Part shown: positions 41,995-56,764 of the stretch, one piece after another
How positions within the stretch are numbered: the first letter of the stretch is position 1
How the letters are laid out: the number at the start of each line of letters is the position of its first letter
Assembly (NCBI RefSeq): GCF_904426505.1
Contig: NZ_CAJGBN010000012.1
Coordinates: 558,001-622,000, forward strand
Direction of reading: 5' to 3'
DNA length: 64,000 nucleotides
From: Rubrivivax sp. A210
GTDB lineage: Bacteria; Pseudomonadota; Gammaproteobacteria; Burkholderiales; Burkholderiaceae_C
Translations under genes and position numbers: made by a program
Notes under the pieces: model-generated
Database searches by the model: none
Told to the model about the DNA's origin: nothing
Seen by the model: the letters and a program-made list of their open reading frames with translations, nothing else

Positions 41995-44463
41995 ATGAAG
42001 CTATTCAAACGCCTGCTCTCCACCATCGTCCTGCTGGCCCTGGTGGCCTGCGGCGGCGGTGGCGGCAATTCGGGCACCTCGCCCTTCGGTCCCGGTTCCG
42101 GCACTGATCCCGGCACGGGGGGCTCCACCGGCACGCCGACGGCGGCCGATCTGGTGCTGGTGCTCAGCGCCCCGGCCATCGCCAGCAGCGGCTCCGAAAC
42201 CGTCACGGCCACGGCCACGGCCCTCGATGCCAACCGCAACGCGGTGGCCGGCGTTCCCATCTCCATCCGGGTCGACAGCAACGCGATAGCCACGCCCAGC
42301 GGCACGGTCAGCGGCTCCGGCGGCAGCCTCACGGCGGGCATTGGCATCGGCTCTGACAGTTCGCTGAGGACCATCACGGTCACGGCCACGAGCGGCTCGC
42401 TCACCCGCACCGCCTCGCTGCTGGTGCAATCCGGTACCACCGCGGCCGGACAGGCTTCGCTGGCACTCGCGCTCGACAAGAGTTCGATCAGTTCGGCCGC
42501 ACCGGCTACCGTCACCGTCACCTTGCGCGATGCCCGGGGCGCGTTGATGGCGGGGCAGGTGATCAGCTTCGCCGTGGTGCGAGGCCTGGCTGCCACCAAT
42601 GTGGCGACGGCCCTGACCCGCAGCGACGGCACCGCCGTGGCCTTCTTGGCGCCCGCCAGTTCAACCGGCGCCGGCGCCGACGAGGTCACCGCCACGGTGA
42701 CGGTGGGCGGCTCGACCCTTACCGCAGTCCAGGGTTTCACGGTCCAGGCCACCAATGTCGCGATTTCCTCCTTCACATCGGCGGTGGCCAACCTGGGCGC
42801 CTACGGCCAGACCAGCCTGACCGTGGGCCTGTCCGGCGCCAGCATAGGTTCGCCGGTCCAGGTCACCGTGTCCTCATCCTGCGTCACGGCCGGCAAGGCA
42901 GCGCTCTCGCCCACCAAGTTTGGCGCCACAACGGCGTCCGTCACGCTGCAGTACCGCGACATCGGCTGCGGCGCCATACAGGCCAGCGACGTGATTCAGG
43001 TCGTGATCGACGGCTCGGCCAGCGCGCAGACCCTCTCGCTGCCCATCGCCTCGCCAGCGGTGTCCAGCATGGCCTTCATCTCCTCCACACCGGAGCAGAT
43101 CTTCGTCAAGGGATCGGGCTTTACCGAGGCCTCCCTCGTCGTCTTCGAGGTGCGCGACGCCAACGGCAGTCCCATCCCCAACGTGAGCGTGGCTCTCAAG
43201 CTGCTGACGCTGACCGGCGGCGTCACCATGGAAGGCGGCACAGCCGATCTGGTGCGCGCCTCTGACGCCCAGGGTCGCGTGACGCTGCGGGTCAACTCCG
43301 GCACGCAGCCGACGCCGGTGCGCATCTCGGCCACCATCGTCAACACCGCCATTTCCACGGTCTCGAGCAATCTCAGCGTCGCTGTCGGCCTGCCGTCGCA
43401 ATTGAACTTCTCGATGTCTCAGACCACGCGCAACATCGAGGGCTACAACATCGACGGCACGGCCAATGCCTACCAGATCATCGCTGCCGACCGCAGCGGA
43501 AACCCCGTGCCTGTGGGCACCTCGATCAACTTCGTCACCGAAGGCGGTCAGATCGAAGCCATCAAGCAAACCCAGCTCGCAGGCGGACTTGCGCGTACCT
43601 CGGCAAATTTCGTCAGCGCCGAGCCCAGGCCCGCAGACGGGCGCGTCACGGTCACCGCCTATGCGCTGGGCGAAGAGTCATTCATCGACCTGAACGGCAA
43701 CAACATCTACGACGGCCCGGGAACCGCCGATCCGCTGGTTCCCGCAGGCGGCGAACCCTTCCAGGATCTCGGCAACATCTTCAAGGACCGCAGCGCCAAT
43801 GGAAAATTCGATGCCAATGTCGATGAGTTCATTCCGCTGGCCATCAACAACAGCGCTGCCTGCAGCGCAACCACGACGCCGTTGCTGGCGCTGGACCCCA
43901 GCATACCCACGGTGGGACGCAATGTCGGCGAGCCGGCCACCTGCGACAGCCGCTGGAGCGGGGCAGGCCAGGTCTATGTGCGCCGCGCCGTCGAGACCGT
44001 GTTTTCTACGTCGACCGCTAGGCCGCTCTGGGGCAATCTGGGGGGTCTGGACAATGCCACCTGCCGCGGCAGCACCGTCACGTTGCAAGTCGGCCCCGAG
44101 GCAAGCCAGATCGCAACCTTTGTGGCTATGGGCGGTGACACCTGGTATGGCGCAAGGACAGGGCAGTTCAGCATCATCGTGGCCGACGCCAACGTTCTGC
44201 GCCTGAATCCGATGGCGGCCGGCACCACCGTTGCGGCCAACACGCCCACGAACGGGATGACGGTTCGACTGGGTGGCGGTTCACCCGTGGTCAACACGAC
44301 CGAGGCCACCGGGGCGGTGGTCTCTTACCAGTTCACCGACCCGCTGATCACAGCCGGCACCGTGTTCGTCACCTTCACCTCGCCCAGCGGCACGGGTACC
44401 ACCGTTGCCGTTCCCGTGGACACCCTCAAACCGCCGGGTTTCTCGGCGTGCGTCCTGCCCTGA
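41995..44463 (+). CDS. Large Ig-like-domain lipoprotein of unknown function
   Basis: An 822-residue surface or periplasmic lipoprotein. The signal peptide has lipobox LALVAC (Cys19), followed by a Gly-rich spacer. At least four bacterial Ig-like (Big-type) domains are suggested by repeated VTVTLRDA, TATATALDA, VFEVRDANGSPIPNVSVALKLL and IAADRSGNPVPVGTSINFVTEGG phrases. Near residues 562-610 two acidic Ca-binding-like loops occur (DLNGNNIYDGPGTAD and DRSANGKFDANVDEF). Two cysteine pairs appear near the C-terminus. It sits between pilQ and aroK; the last 16 nt overlap aroK. The location suggests a pilus-related or adhesive role, but this is inference. Confidence 0.85.
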   Translation: MKLFKRLLSTIVLLALVACGGGGGNSGTSPFGPGSGTDPGTGGSTGTPTAADLVLVLSAPAIASSGSETVTATATALDANRNAVAGVPISIRVDSNAIATPSGTVSGSGGSLTAGIGIGSDSSLRTITVTATSGSLTRTASLLVQSGTTAAGQASLALALDKSSISSAAPATVTVTLRDARGALMAGQVISFAVVRGLAATNVATALTRSDGTAVAFLAPASSTGAGADEVTATVTVGGSTLTAVQGFTVQATNVAISSFTSAVANLGAYGQTSLTVGLSGASIGSPVQVTVSSSCVTAGKAALSPTKFGATTASVTLQYRDIGCGAIQASDVIQVVIDGSASAQTLSLPIASPAVSSMAFISSTPEQIFVKGSGFTEASLVVFEVRDANGSPIPNVSVALKLLTLTGGVTMEGGTADLVRASDAQGRVTLRVNSGTQPTPVRISATIVNTAISTVSSNLSVAVGLPSQLNFSMSQTTRNIEGYNIDGTANAYQIIAADRSGNPVPVGTSINFVTEGGQIEAIKQTQLAGGLARTSANFVSAEPRPADGRVTVTAYALGEESFIDLNGNNIYDGPGTADPLVPAGGEPFQDLGNIFKDRSANGKFDANVDEFIPLAINNSAACSATTTPLLALDPSIPTVGRNVGEPATCDSRWSGAGQVYVRRAVETVFSTSTARPLWGNLGGLDNATCRGSTVTLQVGPEASQIATFVAMGGDTWYGARTGQFSIIVADANVLRLNPMAAGTTVAANTPTNGMTVRLGGGSPVVNTTEATGAVVSYQFTDPLITAGTVFVTFTSPSGTGTTVAVPVDTLKPPGFSACVLP

Positions 44464-45020
44464 AGCTTTCCCTCGTCGGCATGCCCGGCTGTGGCAAGAC
44501 CACGGTCGGGCGACATCTTGCCAAGCAGCTTTCCCTGGCCTTCGTCGATTGCGACATCGAGATCGAGCAGCGCCTGGGCTGCAGCATTCGCGATTTCTTC
44601 GCGCAGCAGGGCGAAGCCGCATTTCGCGACCTCGAGCAGGAGACGCTGGACGAACTGGCGCAGCGGCCTCGCACCGTACTGGCCACCGGCGGCGGCGCGG
44701 TGCTGAGGCCTTCCAACCGCGACGCCCTGCATTCGCGCACCCACGTCTTCTACCTGCGTGCCACGCCCGAAGAGCTGTTCCGGCGCCTGCGCCACGACAC
44801 CCAGCGGCCTCTACTACAAGTGGCCGACCCGCTGCAGCGCCTGCGCGAGCTCTACCGCGACCGCGACCCGCTGTACCGGCGCACGGCTCACTTCGTGGTG
44901 GAGGCGGCGCGGCCCTCGGTGCCGGCGCTGATCGGCATGGTGCTGATGCAGCTCGAACTGGCCGGACTGGTCGAGGCCGGCAGCGGCGAAGCAGCGCAAG
45001 GCCTGCAGGACGCCGGCTAA
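44448..45020 (+). CDS. aroK: Shikimate kinase
   Basis: A 190-residue ATP-dependent kinase of the shikimate pathway. The P-loop GMPGCGKTT is at residues 11-19, the substrate Asp residues are in DCDIEIE (34-40), and GGGAVLRPSNR and the lid Arg in RPLLQVADPLQRL are present. The start is a GTG inside the end of the Ig-like lipoprotein gene (16-nt overlap), which gives the expected N-terminus. aroB follows after 33 bp. The pil-aroK-aroB order is conserved across proteobacteria. Confidence 0.95.
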   Translation: MRPALKLSLVGMPGCGKTTVGRHLAKQLSLAFVDCDIEIEQRLGCSIRDFFAQQGEAAFRDLEQETLDELAQRPRTVLATGGGAVLRPSNRDALHSRTHVFYLRATPEELFRRLRHDTQRPLLQVADPLQRLRELYRDRDPLYRRTAHFVVEAARPSVPALIGMVLMQLELAGLVEAGSGEAAQGLQDAG

Positions 45021-45039
45021 GTGCCTGAACCACCGGCCG

Positions 45040-45045
45040 TAAACT
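45040..45045 (+). promoter_or_regulatory. -10 box for aroB, leaderless arrangement
   Basis: TAAACT ends 8 nt before the aroB ATG in the 33-bp aroK-aroB gap, so a transcript would have a leader of about 2 nt. It may supplement operon readthrough. Confidence 0.4.
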
Positions 45046-45053
45046 CGGCGGCC

Positions 45054-46187
45054 ATGAGTTCAGCTCCATCTCCAGCCCCATCGCTTGCGGTCGATTTGCC
45101 GGCTCCGCTGCCTGTCGCCACCCCCGGCGGCCGCTACGACATCCTGATCGCGCCCGGCCTGCTCGCCAATCCCGCCGCCTGGCAAGGCCTGCCGCCCGCG
45201 GCGCAGGCGGTCATCGTCAGCAATCCCACCGTCTGGGCCCTGCACGGCGAGACGCTGCAGGCGGCGCTGGCGCCGCACTACCGGCGCGTCAGCGTGGCCC
45301 TGCTGCCGGATGGCGAGCAGCACAAGGATCTGGCCACGCTCAGCCTCGTGTTCGACCACCTGCTGCGCGAAGGCTGCGACCGCCGCACTGTGCTGTTCGC
45401 GCTGGGCGGTGGCGTGATCGGCGACATGACCGGCTTTGCCGCCGCCACTTACATGCGCGGCATACCCTTCGTGCAGGTGCCGACCACGCTGCTGGCCCAG
45501 GTGGATTCGTCGGTGGGCGGCAAGACCGCCGTCAACCACCCGCTGGGCAAGAACATGATCGGCGCCTTCTACCAGCCGGCGCGCGTGATCTGCGACCTCG
45601 ACACCCTGGCCACCCTGCCCGAGCGCGAGTTGCGCGCGGGCCTGGCCGAAGTCATCAAGTACGGGCCCATCGCCGACGAGGCCTTCCTGGCCTGGCTGGA
45701 AGCCCATGTCGACGCGCTGCTCGCACGCGATGCCGCAGCGCTGGCCCATGCGGTGCGGCGCTCCTGCGAGATCAAGGCCTGGGTCGTGGGCCAGGACGAG
45801 CGCGAAAGCGGTCTGCGCGCCATCCTCAATTTCGGCCACACCTTCGGCCACGCCATCGAGTCGGGCCTGGGCTATGGCCAGTGGCTGCACGGCGAGGCCG
45901 TGGGCTGCGGCATGGTGCTGGCGGCCACGCTCTCGGCCGAGCTGGGCCTCGTTCCCGCCGCCTATGCCGAACGCCTGCACGCTCTGATCGCCCGCGCCGG
46001 CCTGCCGGTGCAAGCGCCGGCCATGGACGAGTCGCGCTGGTTCCAGCTGATGCGGGTGGACAAGAAGGCGCAGGACGGCGAGATTCGCTTCGTCGTCATC
46101 GAGGCCCCCGGTCGCGCCGCCATGGTTGCCGCGCCCGACGCGCTGGTGGCGCGCGTGATCCGCCGGCACAGCGCCGCGCGCCCGTGA
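45054..46187 (+). CDS. aroB: 3-dehydroquinate synthase
   Basis: A 377-residue NAD- and metal-dependent cyclase, second step of the shikimate pathway. Signatures: [30 protein letters not shown] (NAD-binding), [28 protein letters not shown], the Glu in AEVIKYG and the His ligands in GHTFGHAIE and LHGEAVG. The ATG used gives a Ser/Pro/Ala-rich head; a GTG 33 nt upstream is an alternative. dgt follows after 12 bp. Confidence 0.97.
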   Translation: MSSAPSPAPSLAVDLPAPLPVATPGGRYDILIAPGLLANPAAWQGLPPAAQAVIVSNPTVWALHGETLQAALAPHYRRVSVALLPDGEQHKDLATLSLVFDHLLREGCDRRTVLFALGGGVIGDMTGFAAATYMRGIPFVQVPTTLLAQVDSSVGGKTAVNHPLGKNMIGAFYQPARVICDLDTLATLPERELRAGLAEVIKYGPIADEAFLAWLEAHVDALLARDAAALAHAVRRSCEIKAWVVGQDERESGLRAILNFGHTFGHAIESGLGYGQWLHGEAVGCGMVLAATLSAELGLVPAAYAERLHALIARAGLPVQAPAMDESRWFQLMRVDKKAQDGEIRFVVIEAPGRAAMVAAPDALVARVIRRHSAARP

Positions 46188-46199
46188 ACCCGTGAATCC

Positions 46200-47351
46200 G
46201 TGAGCCAGGAAACGCTCGCCCCTTGGGCCAGCCAGCCCGGCCGCTCGCGCGGGCGCCGCATCCAGGAGCCGCCCTCGCCCCCGCGCAACGAGCACCAGCG
46301 CGACCGCGACCGCATCGTCCACAGCACGGCCTTCCGGCGCCTGGTCTACAAGACCCAGGTCTTCATCAACCACGAGGGCGATCTCTTCCGCACGCGGCTG
46401 ACCCACTCGCTCGAAGTGGCCCAGCTCGGCCGCTCGGTGGCGCGTGCGCTGCGCCTCAATGAAGACCTGGTCGAGGCCATCGCCCTGGCCCACGACCTCG
46501 GCCACACGCCCTTCGGCCATGTCGGCCAGGACGCGCTGAACCACTGCATGGCGGCCCACGGCGGCTTCGAGCACAACCTGCAAAGCCTGCGCGTGGTGGA
46601 CGAGCTCGAGGCGCGCTATCCCGCCTTCGACGGCCTCAACCTCAGCTTCGAAACGCGCGAGGGCATCCTCAAGCACTGCTCGCCGGCCAACGCGCGGGCG
46701 CTGGTAGCGCGCGACCCCGCGAGTCCGGCGCGGCGCTTCATTGAACAGACCCAACCCGGGCTCGAGGCGCAGCTGGTCAATCTGGCCGACGAGATCGCCT
46801 ACAGCGCCCATGACATCGACGACGGCGTGCGATCAGGCCTGATCCATTTCGAGCAGGTGGCGCAAGTTCCCCTGGTGGCGCGCTGGCGCGACGCCGTGCT
46901 GGACGATCACCCGCAGCTGGCCGACCAGCCCGGCCGCCGCCTGCTGTTCGAGACGCTGAGGCGGCTGCTCTCGGGCCTGGTGGGCGATCTCATCGCCGCC
47001 ACCGCGGCCGAGATCGCCACCCACGCGCCGGCCGACGAAGTGGCGGTGCGCGCGCTGCCGCCCCTGGTGCGCCTGAGTCCGGCCGTGCGCGCCGAGCTCA
47101 CCGAGCTGCGCCGCTTTCTCTTTCGCGAGCTCTACCGCCACCCGCAGGTGCAGCAGGTCACGCAGCAGGCACGCCAGGTGGTGGTGGAGTTGTTCGCCGC
47201 CTATCTGGATCGGCCCCAGGAGCTGCCGAGCGAGCACCAGCGCGGCGACGACCGCCACCGCGCCGTCACCGACTACGTGGCCGGCATGACCGACCGCTAC
47301 GCGCTGCGCGAACACCACCGCCTGACCGGGCGGCGGGCCTTCGAGGTCTAG
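46200..47351 (+). CDS. dgt: dGTP triphosphohydrolase-like HD protein
   Basis: A 383-residue HD-domain deoxyguanosinetriphosphate triphosphohydrolase-like enzyme (type 2). It hydrolyses dNTPs to nucleoside and triphosphate, controlling pool size. HD metal ligands: RTRLTHSLEVAQ (His), AIALAHDLGHTPFGH (HD pair) and the distal Asp in LVNLADEIAYSAHDIDDG. RDRDRIVHSTAFRRLVYKTQVF is the conserved N-terminal signature. A GTG start is used. It belongs to the aroKB cluster, and the RAYT-like gene starts 1 bp after its stop. Confidence 0.94.
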   Translation: MSQETLAPWASQPGRSRGRRIQEPPSPPRNEHQRDRDRIVHSTAFRRLVYKTQVFINHEGDLFRTRLTHSLEVAQLGRSVARALRLNEDLVEAIALAHDLGHTPFGHVGQDALNHCMAAHGGFEHNLQSLRVVDELEARYPAFDGLNLSFETREGILKHCSPANARALVARDPASPARRFIEQTQPGLEAQLVNLADEIAYSAHDIDDGVRSGLIHFEQVAQVPLVARWRDAVLDDHPQLADQPGRRLLFETLRRLLSGLVGDLIAATAAEIATHAPADEVAVRALPPLVRLSPAVRAELTELRRFLFRELYRHPQVQQVTQQARQVVVELFAAYLDRPQELPSEHQRGDDRHRAVTDYVAGMTDRYALREHHRLTGRRAFEV

Positions 47352-47352
47352 C

Positions 47353-48012
47353 ATGGCCCGCCTCGCCCGCCTGGCGGTGGCCGGGGAAACGCATCTGGTG
47401 CTGCAGCGCGGCCACAACGGAGCGCGAGTTTTCGCCGATGGCATCGACCGCGCGGCCTACCTGGCGGCATTGCGCGAAGCAGCAGCGGTCGAGGCGGTGC
47501 AGGTCCACGCCTATGCCCTGCTCGACGACGAGGTGCGGCTGCTGCTCACGCCACCGCTGGCCGAGGCCCTGGGCCGGCTGATGCAGGCCGTGGGCCGCCG
47601 CTATGTGGCCGGCCACAACCGCCGCCACGGCCGCAGCGGCACGCTTTGGGATGGGCGCTACCGCTGCGGCGTGGTCGAACCCGGCCCGGCCCGCCTGGAC
47701 GCGCTGCGCTGGATAGACGGCGCATCGGCCGAGGCCGGCAGTGCGGCCCACCGCACCGGCGCGGTGCATGATGCCCTGCTCAGCAACCCGCCCGAGTACT
47801 GGCAGCTGGGCAACACGCCCTTCGACCGCGAAGTTGCCTGGCGCGCGCTGCTGGCCGCCGGCCTGCCGCAGGCCCGGGCCGAGGCGCTGCGGCATGCGTC
47901 CAACGGCGGCTGGGCCGCGGGTTCGGCCGCCTTTGCCGCCAACGTGGCCGAGATCAGCGGACGCCCGGCACGCCCGCGCGCCCGCGGGCGCCCGCCCCGA
48001 CCCGGTGCCTGA
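47353..48012 (+). CDS. RAYT-type (Y1/HUH) transposase homologue with lost HUH motif
   Basis: A 219-residue protein of the REP-associated tyrosine transposase family. The N-terminal RLARLAVAGETHLVLQRGHNG, the GRRYVAGHNRRHGRSGTLWDGRYR block (81-103) and the FDREVAWRALL region match the family, and Tyr84 is the candidate nucleophile. The catalytic NHVH is replaced: residues 58-62 read DDEVR, so both HUH histidines are gone (Glu60, Arg62). It starts 1 bp after dgt and precedes gltB, an intact frame with host-like GC. It is probably a domesticated, non-transposing DNA-binding protein. Confidence 0.8.
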   Translation: MARLARLAVAGETHLVLQRGHNGARVFADGIDRAAYLAALREAAAVEAVQVHAYALLDDEVRLLLTPPLAEALGRLMQAVGRRYVAGHNRRHGRSGTLWDGRYRCGVVEPGPARLDALRWIDGASAEAGSAAHRTGAVHDALLSNPPEYWQLGNTPFDREVAWRALLAAGLPQARAEALRHASNGGWAAGSAAFAANVAEISGRPARPRARGRPPRPGA

Positions 48013-48067
48013 GACCAAGGTCTGGCACGTCGCCTGCTTTCGATACCAGGATGAACAGCGAGCATTG

Positions 48068-48131
48068 ATGTGTCCCCATTTTTCTTTTCACTCGCGCATT
48101 GATTGCGATAACGCGATCTGACCCCATTTAG
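48068..48131. repeat. Paired GAT-TG-CCCCATTT repeats beside the RAYT-like gene
   Basis: GATGTGTCCCCATTTTT (48068-48084) and GATCTGACCCCATTTAG (48115-48131) are near-identical direct repeats 30 bp apart, with AT-rich DNA between. They lie about 55 bp after the RAYT-like stop and stand out from the local GC content. They may be a remnant of the element once mobilised by that protein. The remaining 124 bp before gltB hold a possible TAGTAT -10 box and the gltB ribosome site AGGAG. Confidence 0.45.
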
Positions 48132-48255
48132 TATGACTTGCCGAGCATGCTGCACTGCGGTAGCCTGACGGCCGCTGTTTTTCCGGCGCGACCCCGCCAG
48201 CCTTCACAGGTCTCGCCAGCCCCCTTCTTTCTTGCCTGCCCGACAGGAGCACGCC

Positions 48256-52980
<4,725 letters not shown>

Positions 52981-53021
52981 CGCCAGCCGCAAGCGCAAAC
53001 AAGGACATCTGAGAGCACACC

Positions 53022-54488
<1,467 letters not shown>

Positions 54489-54495
54489 TGAGCGC

Positions 54496-54523
54496 GCCCC
54501 CCACGTTCGGCACGGGGGGCTTT
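54496..54523 (+). terminator. Intrinsic terminator after gltD
   Basis: GCCCCCC (54496-54502) pairs with GGGGGGC (54514-54520) around an 11-nt loop and is followed by TTT. It lies 7 bp after the gltD stop. The next 97 bp lead to mlaF and contain GAGAATAG, a possible -10 region for the mla operon. Confidence 0.75.
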
Positions 54524-54620
54524 GCAAGGGCGACACATGCGGGTTTGCCCTTGCGTGCGAGAATAGGTCTCATCCCCGCAGGGTTACCGCTGCGGCAATT
54601 CCGCACGGATCAGTAGACGC

Positions 54621-55433
54621 TTGAGTTCCGAAACCCTCATCGAGATCGACCACGTCACGTTCGGCTACGACGCGAACCGCACGATCCTGTCGGACATTTC
54701 GCTGAACTTCCCGCGCGGCAAGGTCACCGCCATCCTGGGCGGATCGGGTTGCGGCAAGACCACGCTGATGCGCCTGATCGGCGGCGTCTACGCCCCCAGC
54801 AAGGGCCGCGTCGTTTTCGATGGCGAGGTCATCGACACCCACGACAAGGACCAGCTGTTCCGCCTGCGCCGCCGCCTGGGCATGCTGTTCCAGTTTGGCG
54901 CCCTCTTCACCGATCTCAGCGTCTTCGACAATGTCGCCTTTCCGCTGCGCGAACACACGGCGCTGCCCGAGGCGATGATCCGCGACATCGTGCTGATGAA
55001 GCTCAACGCGGTGGGCCTGCGCGGCGCCGCGGCGCTGCGCATCAGCGAGGTCTCGGGCGGCATGGCACGGCGCATCGCGCTGGCGCGCGCCATCGCGCTC
55101 GATCCCGAGCTGATCATGTATGACGAGCCCTTCGCTGGCCTCGACCTCATCAGCATGGGCGTGGCCGCCAAGCTCATCCGCACCCTCAACGACGTGACCG
55201 GCGCCACCTCGCTGGTGGTGAGCCACGACGTGCCGGAGTGCATGGCCATCAGCGACTACGTGGTGCTGATGGCCACCGGCGGCCGCATCGTCGCCCACGG
55301 CACGCCGCAGCAGCTGATGGAATCGCGCGACCCCGAGACGCGCCAGTTCGTGCGCGGCGAGCCCGACGGTCCGGTCAAGTTCCATTACCCGGCGCCCGAA
55401 ATCGGCGCCGACTTCGGCCTCGCCCGCCCATGA
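54621..55433 (+). CDS. mlaF: Phospholipid transport ATPase MlaF
   Basis: The 270-residue ATP-binding subunit of the MlaFEDB transporter, which moves phospholipids between the membranes to keep outer-membrane asymmetry. Walker A GGSGCGKTT (40-48), Q-loop LFQFGALFTDLSVFDNVAF (typical of Mla/Mkl), signature VSGGMARR and Walker B LIMYDEPFAGLD are present. The start is a TTG giving MSSETLIEIDHVTFGYD; no closer ATG exists. The stop overlaps the mlaE ATG (ATGA). Confidence 0.95.
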   Translation: MSSETLIEIDHVTFGYDANRTILSDISLNFPRGKVTAILGGSGCGKTTLMRLIGGVYAPSKGRVVFDGEVIDTHDKDQLFRLRRRLGMLFQFGALFTDLSVFDNVAFPLREHTALPEAMIRDIVLMKLNAVGLRGAAALRISEVSGGMARRIALARAIALDPELIMYDEPFAGLDLISMGVAAKLIRTLNDVTGATSLVVSHDVPECMAISDYVVLMATGGRIVAHGTPQQLMESRDPETRQFVRGEPDGPVKFHYPAPEIGADFGLARP

Positions 55434-56209
55434 ACTTCCTGGCTCGCATGGGCGCGGTCGCGCTCGACCACTTCCGCGGCTGGGGCCACGCCGCCTTCTT
55501 CTTCTTCGACCTGCTGCGCGCCGTGCCGGCCTCGCTGCGCCGCTTCGGCCTCGTGGTGGCCCAGGTACACGCCATCGGCAACCGCTCGCTGGTGATCATC
55601 ATGTCCTCGGGCCTGGCGGTGGGCTTCGTGCTCGCGCTGCAGATGTACTACGCCCTCGTCACCTACGGCGCCGCCGAGAGCCTGGGCCTGATCGTCAACC
55701 TGGCCCTGGTGCGCGAGCTCGGGCCGGTGGTCACCGGCCTGCTCTTCGCCGGCCGCGCCGGCACCTCGCTGACGGCCGAGATCGGCCTCATGAAGGCCGG
55801 CGAACAGCTCGCCGCGATGGAACTGATGGCCATCGACCCCAAGGCGCGCGTGCTGGCGCCGCGGCTCATCGGCGGCATCATCTCCATGCCCATCCTGGCC
55901 ATCCTGTTCTCGGTCATCGGCATCCTCGGTGCCTGGGTCGTGGCGGTGCTGCTGATCGGCGTCGACGCCGGCAACTTCTGGTCCATCATGCAGACCAAGG
56001 TCGATGTCTGGCGCGATGTCGGCAACGGCATCTTCAAGTCCTGCGTCTTCGGCGTCGTGTGTACCCTGGTGGCCCTCTACCAGGGCCACGAGACCGAGGC
56101 CACGCCCGAGGGCGTGGCCTACGCCACCACGCGCACCGTGGTGATCTCTTCGCTGTGGGTGCTGGGGATGGACTTCATCCTCACGGCCCTCATGTTCTCG
56201 ACACCGTGA
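55430..56209 (+). CDS. mlaE: Phospholipid transport permease MlaE
   Basis: The 259-residue inner-membrane permease of the Mla system. Five to six hydrophobic segments are visible. Signatures: VHAIGNRSLVIIMSSGLAVGFVLALQMYYALVTYGA, GPVVTGLLFAGRAGTSLTAEIGLMKAGEQLAAMELMAIDP and the final TRTVVISSLWVLGMDFILTALMF. These are the MlaE (DUF140) landmarks. It overlaps mlaF by 4 nt and precedes mlaD by 66 bp. Confidence 0.96.
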   Translation: MNFLARMGAVALDHFRGWGHAAFFFFDLLRAVPASLRRFGLVVAQVHAIGNRSLVIIMSSGLAVGFVLALQMYYALVTYGAAESLGLIVNLALVRELGPVVTGLLFAGRAGTSLTAEIGLMKAGEQLAAMELMAIDPKARVLAPRLIGGIISMPILAILFSVIGILGAWVVAVLLIGVDAGNFWSIMQTKVDVWRDVGNGIFKSCVFGVVCTLVALYQGHETEATPEGVAYATTRTVVISSLWVLGMDFILTALMFSTP

Positions 56210-56275
56210 ACACCATCACCGCGGCCCGTGGCCGCCTGATCGCCATCGCGGCGTGCAACTGAACGGAGCCAGCAA

Positions 56276-56764
56276 GTGGGCAAAAAGGGTATCGAGACTT
56301 TGGTGGGCCTGTTCGTGCTGCTGGGCCTGGTGGGCCTGGTCTTCCTGGCCATGAAGGCGGCCAACCTGGGCAGCATGGGCGGCGGCGACACCTACACGAT
56401 GCAGGCGCGCTTCGACAACATCGGCGGCCTCAAGGTGCGCGCGCCGGTGCGCACCGCGGGCGTCACGGTGGGCCGCGTCACCGGCATCGCGCTGGACAGC
56501 AAGACCTACCAGGGCGTGGTCACGATGGCCATCACCAGCAGCCACCTCTACCCCAAGGACACCTCGGCCAAGATCCTGACGGCCGGCCTGCTGGGCGACC
56601 AATACATCGGCCTCGAGCCGGGGGGCGACGACGCCAATCTGCAGCCCGGCGACACCGTGGCGCAGACGCAGTCGGCCGTGGTGCTGGAGAACCTGATCGG
56701 CCAGTTCCTCACCGACAAGGCCGGCGCCCCGGCCGGTGCTGCCTCCAATGGGGGCGGCAAGTGA
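56276..56764 (+). CDS. mlaD: Phospholipid-binding MCE protein MlaD
   Basis: A 162-residue inner-membrane-anchored periplasmic MCE protein that forms the hexameric lipid tunnel on MlaFEB. The membrane helix is near residues 7-27 (LVGLFVLLGLVGLVFLAMKAA). The MCE domain follows: ARFDNIGGLKVRAPVRTAGVTVGRVTGIALD and AKILTAGLLGDQYIGLEPGGD. The GTG start is the usual position. A 4-nt overlap (GTGA) couples it to mlaA. Confidence 0.95.
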   Translation: MGKKGIETLVGLFVLLGLVGLVFLAMKAANLGSMGGGDTYTMQARFDNIGGLKVRAPVRTAGVTVGRVTGIALDSKTYQGVVTMAITSSHLYPKDTSAKILTAGLLGDQYIGLEPGGDDANLQPGDTVAQTQSAVVLENLIGQFLTDKAGAPAGAASNGGGK

